A stretch of 56,113 nucleotides of DNA from Sulfurimonas sp. Its GTDB lineage: Bacteria > Campylobacterota > Campylobacteria > Campylobacterales > Sulfurimonadaceae. The notes under the pieces were generated by a model. That model was not told the origin of the DNA, did no database searches, and saw only the letters and a list, made by a program, of their open reading frames with translations. The DNA is taken from NCBI GenBank assembly GCA_028687935.1, contig JAQTZE010000010.1, positions 24,254 to 80,366 of the forward strand, written 5' to 3'. The translations under genes were made by a program, and so were the position numbers. Below are positions 44,553 through 52,344 of this stretch, one piece after another. The stretch's first letter is position 1, and the number at the start of each line of letters is the position of its first letter.

Positions 44553-47372
44553 CTATGCTTTATAAATTTTTACGGCACATTTTTTATAGTCCGTTTGACC
44601 TGATTGAGGACAAGTTGCATCTAAACACACTTTGTTGATAAATACTTTTTCATCAAACCAAGGCACAAATACAAGACCACGTGATGGGCGATTTCTTCCT
44701 CTTGTCTCAACTCTAGCTTTTACTTTGCCACGACGAGATTCAACCCAACAAAGTTCACCTTGTTTGACATCGTATGTTTTTGCATCTTCAGGGTGCATAT
44801 AACAGAGTGCTTCTGGCACAGCGCGGTAAAGTTCAGGTACACGCATAGTCATCGTTCCAGAGTGCCAGTGCTCAAGTACACGACCTGTACATAACCAAAC
44901 TGGGAATGCAGTATCTGGCATTTCTGGTGGATCCATGTACGGACGCGCAAATATTTTGGCTTTGTTTTTAAGCCCTGTTTTCTCTTTTTTCTGGATACCC
45001 ATTAGGTCTCCATATGGTAACTCTTTTGCAAGTGTTCCGTAGAACGCGTGAGAGTTATCAGTTCCTGCTTCTTTAACTGCTTTTGCAGCATATGGATCAT
45101 ACTGTACGTTAAATCTCCACTGCGTTTCTTTACCATCAACAACTGGCCATTTAAGTCCACGAACTTTGTGGTAAACGTCAAACGGTGCAAGGTCATGCCC
45201 ATGTCCACGTCCAAACGCAGCATACTCTTCAAAAAGATATTTTTGCACAAAGAAGCCATAGCCTTTGAATACTTTGCCATCACTTCCTACAACATTTCTT
45301 TTATCTCCGAAACCTTCAGAGTTGTCATAGCCTTTTTGTACAGGATCTTTTTGATCAAGTTTATAAGATTTTGCTACTTTATTTGCAAAAAGTATCTCAT
45401 ACATTGTTGTGTTTTCAGTGTATCCAAGTGCTTTTGCCGCTTCTATCACAGAAGGAAGCTCGTCTTTTCTTGGACCGCTTGGAGCATAAGAACCCCACAC
45501 ATCTTTAACTGTAAATCTTTTTGAAAGCTCAATCCACTGCCATGTATCACTCATCGCATCACCTACAGGAAGAACTTGTTGTCTCCAGTGTTGTGTACGA
45601 CGCTCTGCGTTTCCATAAGCTCCCCATTTTTCATAGATCATTGCTGATGGAAGAATAAGGTCAGAAACTTTAGCCGAGATACCAGGATATCCATCAGAAG
45701 TAACGATGAAGTTATCCATCTCTCTTGCTGCTTTAATCCAGTGTGTTGCACTTGCTGTATCTTGGTATGGATTACAGACATTTACCCATGCAAATTTGAT
45801 AAGACCATCTTCGATATCTCTATGGATTCTCATAATATCTTGCGTGCCGACTGCGTTTATTGTTCCTTCTGGAACCATCCATTTATTTTCAACAATTTTT
45901 CTGTGTGCAGGATTTGCAACCATCATATCCGCCGGTAAACGGTGACAGAAAGTTCCAACTTCTCTTGCAGTTCCACATGCAGAAGGCTGTCCTGTAAGTG
46001 AGAACGCACCAGAACCTGGTTTTGCTTGTTTGTTGAGTAAAAAGTGAACATTGTATGAGAGTGTATTGACCCATGTTCCACGTGTATGTTGGTTCATACC
46101 CATAGTCCAGAAACTTACAACTTTTCTATCTTTTTCTATATAAAGGTCTGCAAGAGTTTGAAGCTTTTTCTTGAACTCGTTGATATCTTCATCTGGATTC
46201 CCTTTTGAAATCTCAGCTACATAATCAAGTGTGTATGGTTCAAGGAATTTTTTGTACTCATCAAATGAGATTTCCCAGTGAGCAAGACCTGCATTTTTAT
46301 TGACCATAACGTCACCTTCTTTATAACCATATGGTTTAAGAGCAGGTGCTTCTTTGGCAGAGACAACTTTTGACATCTCTTTGGAGATAATTTCCATCTC
46401 TAAAGCAGTATATTTGCCTTCTTTGATAGACTTTTCATCACTTCTTCTCATTCCATAACCCATATTTACAGGAGATGCTGCGAAGACAATATGTTTTTTT
46501 ACGAAATCCCAGTCGATTGATTCAGGATTGTTGTAAACGATTTCACGAGCGATATAGTTCCAAAGAGCAAGGTCTGTATTTGGTGAGAAGATGATCTCAA
46601 TATCAGCCAAATCTGAAGTTCTATGTCTATATGTTTGTATCGAGATGACTTTTACACGTTCAGGATCTGAGAGTTTTCTATCTGTTACACGTGACCAGAG
46701 AATAGGGTGCATCTCTGCCATATTTGAACCCCAAGAAACAATCGTGTCTGTAAGTTCGATATCATCATAACAACCTGATGGCTCATCGATACCAAATGTT
46801 TGGTAGAAACCAACAACAGCAGAAGCCATACAGTGACGAGCATTTGGATCAAAAGCGTTTGAACGGAATCCGCCTTTCATCATTTTTTGTGCAGCGTAAC
46901 CTTCCATAACTGTGTACTGTCCTGATGCAAAAACACCAACAGCTTCAGGTCCACCAGATTTGAGTGCTTTTTTGATATTGAGTTCCATCTCATCAAAAGC
47001 TCTTTTCCAAGATACTGGAGCAAATTTACCATTCTTGTCAAAGTTACCCTTTGCATCTACACGAAGTAACGGTTGCGTTAATCTATCTGCACCGTACATG
47101 ATTTTTGCGTTAAAGTATCCTTTGATACAGTTCAGACCTCTATTAACAGGTGCTGCAGGATCGCCTTTGACAGCGACTATCTTGCCATCTTTTGTTGCCA
47201 TCATAATTCCACAACCAGTACCGCAAAAACGACACGCCGCCTTATCCCATCTCCAGTTCGCTTCAGCACTTTGCGCTGCTGCTTGAACATCGCTTGGTAC
47301 AGCCATACCCATAGCCGCTGCCGCAGATGCTGCTGCTGAACTTTTGAGAAAATCTCTTCTTGTAAGTGACAT
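44553..47372 (-). CDS. napA: Periplasmic nitrate reductase catalytic subunit NapA
   Basis: Reduces nitrate to nitrite in the periplasm. 939 residues. Tat signal [18 protein letters not shown], a [4Fe-4S] motif ([11 protein letters not shown], closing Cys in GLNCIKGYF) and bis-MGD binding with the Mo-ligand Cys in [17 protein letters not shown]. Later blocks ([60 protein letters not shown]) are all as in NapA. ATG with AAGGAG nearby. Heads the operon napA-G-H-B-F-L-PAS-D-39649. Confidence 0.99.
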   Translation of the reverse strand: MSLTRRDFLKSSAAASAAAAMGMAVPSDVQAAAQSAEANWRWDKAACRFCGTGCGIMMATKDGKIVAVKGDPAAPVNRGLNCIKGYFNAKIMYGADRLTQPLLRVDAKGNFDKNGKFAPVSWKRAFDEMELNIKKALKSGGPEAVGVFASGQYTVMEGYAAQKMMKGGFRSNAFDPNARHCMASAVVGFYQTFGIDEPSGCYDDIELTDTIVSWGSNMAEMHPILWSRVTDRKLSDPERVKVISIQTYRHRTSDLADIEIIFSPNTDLALWNYIAREIVYNNPESIDWDFVKKHIVFAASPVNMGYGMRRSDEKSIKEGKYTALEMEIISKEMSKVVSAKEAPALKPYGYKEGDVMVNKNAGLAHWEISFDEYKKFLEPYTLDYVAEISKGNPDEDINEFKKKLQTLADLYIEKDRKVVSFWTMGMNQHTRGTWVNTLSYNVHFLLNKQAKPGSGAFSLTGQPSACGTAREVGTFCHRLPADMMVANPAHRKIVENKWMVPEGTINAVGTQDIMRIHRDIEDGLIKFAWVNVCNPYQDTASATHWIKAAREMDNFIVTSDGYPGISAKVSDLILPSAMIYEKWGAYGNAERRTQHWRQQVLPVGDAMSDTWQWIELSKRFTVKDVWGSYAPSGPRKDELPSVIEAAKALGYTENTTMYEILFANKVAKSYKLDQKDPVQKGYDNSEGFGDKRNVVGSDGKVFKGYGFFVQKYLFEEYAAFGRGHGHDLAPFDVYHKVRGLKWPVVDGKETQWRFNVQYDPYAAKAVKEAGTDNSHAFYGTLAKELPYGDLMGIQKKEKTGLKNKAKIFARPYMDPPEMPDTAFPVWLCTGRVLEHWHSGTMTMRVPELYRAVPEALCYMHPEDAKTYDVKQGELCWVESRRGKVKARVETRGRNRPSRGLVFVPWFDEKVFINKVCLDATCPQSGQTDYKKCAVKIYKA

Positions 47373-47486
47373 ACTATCTCCTTTTCGATCATTTATTTAA
47401 ATGTAGTAATTGATAAAATCACTATCTTTAACACCGTGTAAATTCTATTAACAGTTAAATAGTATCACTTTGAAGAAATAAAATCT

Positions 47487-47500
47487 TTGACCTGTGTCAA
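47487..47500 (-). promoter_or_regulatory. FNR-type box of the nap operon
   Basis: TTGACCTGTGTCAA, half-sites TTGAC and GTCAA, midpoint 47493.5. On the minus strand TACTAT (47464-47459) is a possible -10, predicting a start near 47452 with the box at -41.5. The leader to napA would be 79 bases. Confidence 0.7.
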
Positions 47501-47549
47501 GAATGTAATATTTTAATTTAAGTATATTTTTATTTTATGTTGAGGAGTT

Positions 47550-47574
47550 AATAGTGGCGTTAAACGCCACTATT
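47550..47574 (-). terminator. Hairpin overlapping the end of the PilJ-type sensor gene
   Basis: 10-bp perfect stem (AATAGTGGCG 47550-47559, CGCCACTATT 47565-47574) with a 5-base loop containing the TAA stop codon of the minus-strand gene. It would separate the sensor operon from the nap promoter. No strong T tract follows, so termination efficiency is uncertain. Confidence 0.55.
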
Positions 47575-48567
47575 TTGACAAGACTTTGTAAGTTTTTCTA
47601 GTTCTTCTTTGAGGTTCTGGAGTTTTTTAGTGGAGTTGATAAGGCCTTCTGTAGAAGCTATTGCCATATCTTCACTGTTGTTGAGATGTTTTGTGATGAG
47701 TGATTTATCTTTAAGCTCATCCAAGATAGTATCAAACTCATCTGTAATCTCTTCAAGCTTGAGCGCTGCGTTTTGAGATTGGAGCAGGGCTTCATTGGAG
47801 TAATCCATGGCCGAGTTTATCTTTTGTATAAAGCAGTTGATAGTATCACTTACTTCCACGATCTCGCTCTCTGCGTTTATATTCATAGGCTGCAGTTTTA
47901 CTCCAAATTCATCACTGATAAGTTTTTTGGAATATTCCATAAATTCATCTACGTGAGACTCTATTGCACGCAATTGAAGCAGGACATAGATAAAAATCAG
48001 CAGCAGAGCCGTTGCTCCTATGTACTGAAAGGTTTTGATATATTCAGTTTTTTCTTCACTATAGAGTGTATACATCGTTACAAGTTTATCTACGTCTTCA
48101 AGAAGTATCGTATTGTTTTTAAAGATAGAAGTAACGATATGCTGGAGTTGTTCTTGCTTGTTCGCTTCATTTGCATTTAAATGAAGTTTGAAATTTTGGA
48201 TATTTTCATAAAAATCGTCCCACAGAAGCGTGACCTCTGTAAGTTGTCGTGCTATCTCTTTTGTGGGTGCTGAGGCGATGCCTCTGTCTTGATTTCCATG
48301 TTTGAGAATATTAAGACCAGCTATAAACTCATCTGTAGCTGCGTTTAGTTCATAAAAATCTTTATTAGAACTGTAGTTTATGTAAAAAATATTTTTTGCA
48401 ATTTTTTGCGTGAGCATTCTTTGTTTGCCGACGATATTGATAAGCAGTGCATCTTTTGTATTTTGGTGGTTGAGATAGATAGTGGTGGCAATTACGATAA
48501 GCATCAGTGCGATAAGCAGCGCGCCCCACATCTTGATCTTTGAACTTATTTTATTGGAAGTAAACAT
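47560..48567 (-). CDS. Membrane sensor with NarX/PilJ-type input domain and no output domain
   Basis: 335 residues. TM1 about 13-31; a periplasmic helical domain with the PilJ/NarX signature near the membrane (NIVGKQRMLTQKIAKNIFYI), the region that binds nitrate in NarX; TM2 about 184-203; then a coiled-coil tail (EEITDEFDTILDELKDKSLI, LQNLKEELEKL). There is no histidine kinase, MCP signalling or GGDEF domain. It directly follows a Crp/Fnr gene (0-base gap) and its stop is about 190 bases from napA. I infer a nitrate or nitrite sensor acting on that regulator or on another receptor; no direct evidence. Confidence 0.82.
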   Translation of the reverse strand: MFTSNKISSKIKMWGALLIALMLIVIATTIYLNHQNTKDALLINIVGKQRMLTQKIAKNIFYINYSSNKDFYELNAATDEFIAGLNILKHGNQDRGIASAPTKEIARQLTEVTLLWDDFYENIQNFKLHLNANEANKQEQLQHIVTSIFKNNTILLEDVDKLVTMYTLYSEEKTEYIKTFQYIGATALLLIFIYVLLQLRAIESHVDEFMEYSKKLISDEFGVKLQPMNINAESEIVEVSDTINCFIQKINSAMDYSNEALLQSQNAALKLEEITDEFDTILDELKDKSLITKHLNNSEDMAIASTEGLINSTKKLQNLKEELEKLTKSCQNSGV

Positions 48568-49230
48568 TTATTCCCCTTTGTAGATGGCTTGCAAGGCATC
48601 TTTGTCTAAGATAACGACATCAGAATTTTGTATATCGATGATGTCACTTCTTCGTAATCTTTTTAAAACGCGAGAAAGCGTCTCGGGTTGAATGTGAAGC
48701 ATAAAAGAGACCTCTTGGCGTTTGAGTTTATTAAAAATTGTAAGATCATCACTGAGCATATAAGCAACTTTTGCCGTCGCATCAAAAACAAGTTCACGAT
48801 TGACGACACACTGGAGTTGATGATTTTTAAGAAGCATCTCATTAATAAATTCATAGATAAGTATATTTTTAGATAAAAACAAATTTTTAAAATCTAAAAA
48901 ACTCACTTCCAATATAGCACTCTCCTCAAGAAACTCTGCGTTTGAAAAGCAGTGAATAGCGTTTGTGTCAAGAGTAGTAAGTTCTGAGATAAGTGAATTT
49001 GCATAAATATTGTAGAGAAAGATCTCATTGCCAAATTTATCTATTTTATATATTTTCAAAGTTCCAGAGGCTAGAAAGAAGATCTTGTTACTCATATCAT
49101 TTTCATAGTAGAGTATGGAATTTTTTGCATGTGTCGTGATATTTGAAATCTCACTCAGCGCAGAAATCTGCTCTTTATCAAGAGATTTGAAAAATGTCAG
49201 CTCTTGAATATAGTCTATTTTGCTGGGCAT
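48568..49230 (-). CDS. Crp/Fnr-family regulator next to nap
   Basis: 220 residues. Beta-roll sensor domain (about 15-120; KNSILYYENDMSNKIFFLAS, GTLKIYKIDKFGNEIFLYNI), dimer helix, and HTH with recognition helix IQPETLSRVLKRLRRSD. E-x-x-S-R again predicts TTGA-type half-sites. No FNR cysteine cluster. A haem or nucleotide ligand is possible. It lies between a small helical protein and the PilJ-type sensor and near nap, so it is the best candidate for the factor binding the four FNR-type boxes. Confidence 0.9.
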   Translation of the reverse strand: MPSKIDYIQELTFFKSLDKEQISALSEISNITTHAKNSILYYENDMSNKIFFLASGTLKIYKIDKFGNEIFLYNIYANSLISELTTLDTNAIHCFSNAEFLEESAILEVSFLDFKNLFLSKNILIYEFINEMLLKNHQLQCVVNRELVFDATAKVAYMLSDDLTIFNKLKRQEVSFMLHIQPETLSRVLKRLRRSDIIDIQNSDVVILDKDALQAIYKGE

Positions 49231-49231
49231 C

Positions 49232-49549
49232 TTATTTTGCTAAAAAATTACGTAATTCTATATACTCTTCTTCAATAGTTTTCATATTTTGAAGCATTTT
49301 TATCTCATCTATACCTGCGTTGTCTTTGAGAAACTCTTCTCTCCACTCAATGTTTTTAGAGAGTTCCTCAAGGCCCGTAGTGACATATTCGAGCATCTTG
49401 TCAATTTGGGCGCCACTGATCATTCCATCCCCATCAGCCTTGTAAAAAAGCAGAGCATACTCCCCCATATCTTGAGAATATCGAAAATCATCCGCTATAT
49501 TTTTTACGATTTCTTTGATACGGTTATTTTTAAATTCTCTCTTTGCCAT
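49232..49549 (-). CDS. Small helical hypothetical protein in the Crp/Fnr operon
   Basis: 105 residues, soluble, very helical and charged (NRIKEIVKNIADDFRYSQDM, GLEELSKNIEWREEFLKDN). No cysteines, no TM. A good ribosome site (AAGGAGAG) precedes the ATG. First gene of the operon with the Crp/Fnr regulator (1-base gap) and the PilJ-type sensor. Not recognised; could be a partner of either. Confidence 0.75.
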   Translation of the reverse strand: MAKREFKNNRIKEIVKNIADDFRYSQDMGEYALLFYKADGDGMISGAQIDKMLEYVTTGLEELSKNIEWREEFLKDNAGIDEIKMLQNMKTIEEEYIELRNFLAK

Positions 49550-49569
49550 CGCACTCTCCTTTTTGTAAA

Positions 49570-49575
49570 ATTATA
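49570..49575 (-). promoter_or_regulatory. -10 of the Crp/Fnr-PilJ operon
   Basis: On the minus strand TATAAT, 20 bases before the ATG at 49549. No FNR-type box is near, so this operon does not look self-activated through the shared box. Confidence 0.5.
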
Positions 49576-49651
49576 AGCTGTATTCTAGCATAATATAAAC
49601 GCGCTCTTTGGTATGAGATATGCTTGATAAAAAGTATATTGAGGGAGTAGT

Positions 49652-50908
49652 ATGCATTTTATAGAAGCTTTGAAACTGAAAAGTAAACTCTTTTTTCTTT
49701 TTCTTTTTATAACTTTAGGCCTTATTGTTATAGGAATTTTGGGTGCGATGAACACAAGCTCCATGAAAAAAAATCTTGACGCACTCTACTTTGGCTCGCT
49801 TATTCCCGTGACTGAGCTAAATGAGATTCTTCAAACTTATCACAATGGCTTGGCAAATAATATCTATTTTGCACGAGATATGCGTATGAGTCCCTCAGAA
49901 CTTTTCTCCCAAACGCAAAACGCAACTTTTAAGATCAATACTCTTTGGCAAAGTTATGAAAAACATTTTAAAAGAGATAATGAAGTGCAATATGTAGAGT
50001 ATACAGCACATGAAATTGAGATAATAAACAACTACTTTACCCAGCTCTCAAACGCAGCAATGAATGGTGGAAATATGGGTAAAGTCTCTTTGAGTACCCT
50101 TGAGTATAAAATATCTCGCATACATAATGTTGTGCAAAAACTTATCAGTTATGAAGTCAAAATAGCACAGTATGAAAGAAAAAAGTTTTTAGATACCTAT
50201 CATCAAACAATGGTACAACTGGCTTTTATTTTAGCAGCAGTTGTGATTGGTTTGATGCTTGTATCCTATTTCGTTTTTAGAAGCATACAAAAAGATCATA
50301 GCAGATTGGAAATAGCCACAAAAAGACTCAAAATAGCAAATAAAAAATTAGAAAGTGCATCGTACACGGACTCTTTGACGTCATTGCATAATAGAAGATA
50401 TTTTAATATTGTCTATGAAAGAGAGATAAAACGCGCCAAACGCGAGAAGAGTTATATCACTTTTATGATGCTTGACATCGATTATTTTAAACAGTTTAAC
50501 GATACCTACGGTCATATTGAAGGGGATTTCGCGCTCAAATCCGTTGCAAAAGTACTCTCAGATACACTCAAGCGTCCTACTGATTTTGTGTTTCGCCTTG
50601 GTGGAGAGGAGTTTGGTGTTTTGCTGACACACACAGATGAGATAAATAGTGCAAAATTGGCACAAGATATATGTATGGCTGTCAAAGAGCGAGCGATCAG
50701 GCATGCAGCTTCGAAAGTTGGTGAGTATTTGAGTATCTCTATCGGGGTTGTTTGTTGTATAGCAGATGATGCACTGAGTGATGAAGTTTTACTCTCACGC
50801 TCTGATGAAATGTTGTACGAAGCGAAGAATAAAGGAAGAGACGGTTATATTATCACTTCAAATATTAGTGAGTTTCAAACGCAGCCTCGTGAAGAAGTGA
50901 GTGCTTAA
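49652..50908 (+). CDS. Membrane-bound diguanylate cyclase
   Basis: 418 residues. TM1 about 12-32, a periplasmic four-helix-bundle sensor (about 33-185) like those of chemoreceptors, TM2 about 188-212, coiled coil (KRLKIANKKLESASYTDSLT), and a GGDEF domain with the catalytic motif RLGGEEFGVLL and DIDYFKQFNDTYGH. An RxxD inhibitory site is not obvious. Makes cyclic-di-GMP in response to an unknown periplasmic signal. GAGGGAG precedes the ATG. Its stop overlaps that of yciH on the other strand. Confidence 0.93.
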   Translation: MHFIEALKLKSKLFFLFLFITLGLIVIGILGAMNTSSMKKNLDALYFGSLIPVTELNEILQTYHNGLANNIYFARDMRMSPSELFSQTQNATFKINTLWQSYEKHFKRDNEVQYVEYTAHEIEIINNYFTQLSNAAMNGGNMGKVSLSTLEYKISRIHNVVQKLISYEVKIAQYERKKFLDTYHQTMVQLAFILAAVVIGLMLVSYFVFRSIQKDHSRLEIATKRLKIANKKLESASYTDSLTSLHNRRYFNIVYEREIKRAKREKSYITFMMLDIDYFKQFNDTYGHIEGDFALKSVAKVLSDTLKRPTDFVFRLGGEEFGVLLTHTDEINSAKLAQDICMAVKERAIRHAASKVGEYLSISIGVVCCIADDALSDEVLLSRSDEMLYEAKNKGRDGYIITSNISEFQTQPREEVSA

Positions 50909-51249
50909 TGTCCGTGTTTAAATCGAAAATCTTCCAGAACTAAAAGCTCTCTGAGCTTCTCTTTGAGCTCTCCTTGAAATTCCATCCAAGCATCTTGATA
51001 CGTTCCTCCACAGCCCAACTTCTTTTTGATATTTGTCAGCACTGTTTGTGTCTCTTCTTTATTAAGAGAAAAAGGTCCAACAAGTGTGACGGTTTTGCCA
51101 CGGCGTTTTTCTTTTTTGAAAACGAGAAAATGTTTAGAAGGTTCTAGCTGCGTTTCATCAAAAGAACTTTTGCGAGGAGATTCTATCTTCGCCCAGCCAT
51201 CTTCTATCTCAGCGCCGATAAAAATATCGAGTTTTTTGCCTCTACTCAT
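50905..51249 (-). CDS. yciH: YciH/SUI1 (eIF1-like) translation factor
   Basis: 114 residues. The SUI1 fold region covers about 38-105 (KRRGKTVTLVGPFSLNKEET, TNIKKKLGCGGTYQDAWMEF, RELLVLEDFRFKHG), matching YciH. YciH may increase initiation fidelity; it is non-essential. The N-terminal part is polar. Overlaps DUF1653 by 8 bases. Confidence 0.88.
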   Translation of the reverse strand: MSRGKKLDIFIGAEIEDGWAKIESPRKSSFDETQLEPSKHFLVFKKEKRRGKTVTLVGPFSLNKEETQTVLTNIKKKLGCGGTYQDAWMEFQGELKEKLRELLVLEDFRFKHGH

Positions 51250-51457
51250 TTTCTTTGCCTATATATCTAAAACGTGGGATCTCTTTGGAGTTGATAGTAA
51301 TCGTCTCAAAGAACATAGTATAAGGTCTCACCCATAGTCCTTCATCACCATATAAAGCACGGTAAAGTACCATCAACTCTTCCGTTTCACTATGTCTAAC
51401 GGTGTCTATGATTTCGTAGCGATTACCTTTGTAGTGTTCGTAGATACCAGTTTTCAT
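51242..51457 (-). CDS. DUF1653 family protein
   Basis: 71 residues, complete. Family pattern GIYEHYKGNRYEIIDTVRHS, ELMVLYRALYGDEGLWVRPY and MFFETI. Beta-rich small protein of unknown function widespread in bacteria. Its ATG shares one base with the stop of the DUF5718 gene. Confidence 0.88.
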   Translation of the reverse strand: MKTGIYEHYKGNRYEIIDTVRHSETEELMVLYRALYGDEGLWVRPYTMFFETITINSKEIPRFRYIGKENE

Positions 51458-52314
51458 TAGACTACTTTTTGGGCTAAAATACTCATGTTATCGTTCTTAT
51501 AGTGACGTTGTTTCAGATCTTTAACGATTGCGTTTAAGGTATGATGATTTCTGTTATAGAGCACGACGAGTACTTCATCCCCTTTTTGTAAAAATGTATG
51601 TTCGCCATACTCAGTATAACGTGTAGCACCTATGCTGATGATGGCTTCTTTTGGAAATTCACAAGCAACGATATACTCTTCGAGTGGCTCAAGCGGGCCA
51701 AAATTTTCTTGAGTAATGATTTGGTTAAGCATCCACTCTGTGAGCTTTTCATAGAAATAGCTATAGCCATTGAGTTCTACATTTTCTCCATAAGCATGGA
51801 TTTCATCGTTACGACGAAGAAAACTACAGATAGAGTAGTTGTCCATGATACCGCCATCTTTAAATGTATCTATTTTGATGAGGGTGTTGCTAAAGCCTTT
51901 AGAATCCTCACCCCAGTTTTTTTTATCACTGATTTTTTCAGCGCCTGCAACTCGGATAGAACAGTCGTTATATGCACCAAAATACGTTGGAGTGATACGA
52001 GAGAGTTTTCCTGCAGTATATTCTAAGTCGCAAATAAGTCCTACTTCTGGCTCAGCCTGAACATTCACCGCATCTTTTGGAAGTCTGATAATATCAGCAG
52101 AGAGAGGATAGGTGCTTAAAATTTCTTTTGCACGTAGGTTTATTGATTCTGCCGGGTTTAAAGACTTTGGAAGATAAAATGGAAACATACCTTTAGGTGC
52201 TGCTTCATCTGCCGTGATAATATTTTTGAACTCTTCAAGTTCTCCAGCTTGGGCTAGATGAAGAGCGAAATTACCCGCGATACCAAGACCTAAAAATTTT
52301 TTATATTTTGCCAT
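51457..52314 (-). CDS. DUF5718 family protein
   Basis: 285 residues, soluble. Features include FLGLGIAGNFALHLAQAGE at the start, a central beta-rich part (EVGLICDLEYTAGKLSRITP, FGAYNDCSIRVAGAEKISD) reminiscent of the fumarylacetoacetate hydrolase fold, and HTFLQKGDEVLVVLYNRNHH. The enzymatic role is unknown. First gene of a three-gene unit with DUF1653 and yciH. Confidence 0.8.
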   Translation of the reverse strand: MAKYKKFLGLGIAGNFALHLAQAGELEEFKNIITADEAAPKGMFPFYLPKSLNPAESINLRAKEILSTYPLSADIIRLPKDAVNVQAEPEVGLICDLEYTAGKLSRITPTYFGAYNDCSIRVAGAEKISDKKNWGEDSKGFSNTLIKIDTFKDGGIMDNYSICSFLRRNDEIHAYGENVELNGYSYFYEKLTEWMLNQIITQENFGPLEPLEEYIVACEFPKEAIISIGATRYTEYGEHTFLQKGDEVLVVLYNRNHHTLNAIVKDLKQRHYKNDNMSILAQKVV

Positions 52315-52344
52315 TGTATTTTCCTTACTCGTATTTAGAAATGC

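Noticed and set aside
37052..49230. True FNR (Fe-S oxygen sensor) among the two Crp/Fnr genes
   Set aside because: Neither protein has the N-terminal cysteine cluster required for the iron-sulphur centre, although the DNA-reading residues are FNR-like.
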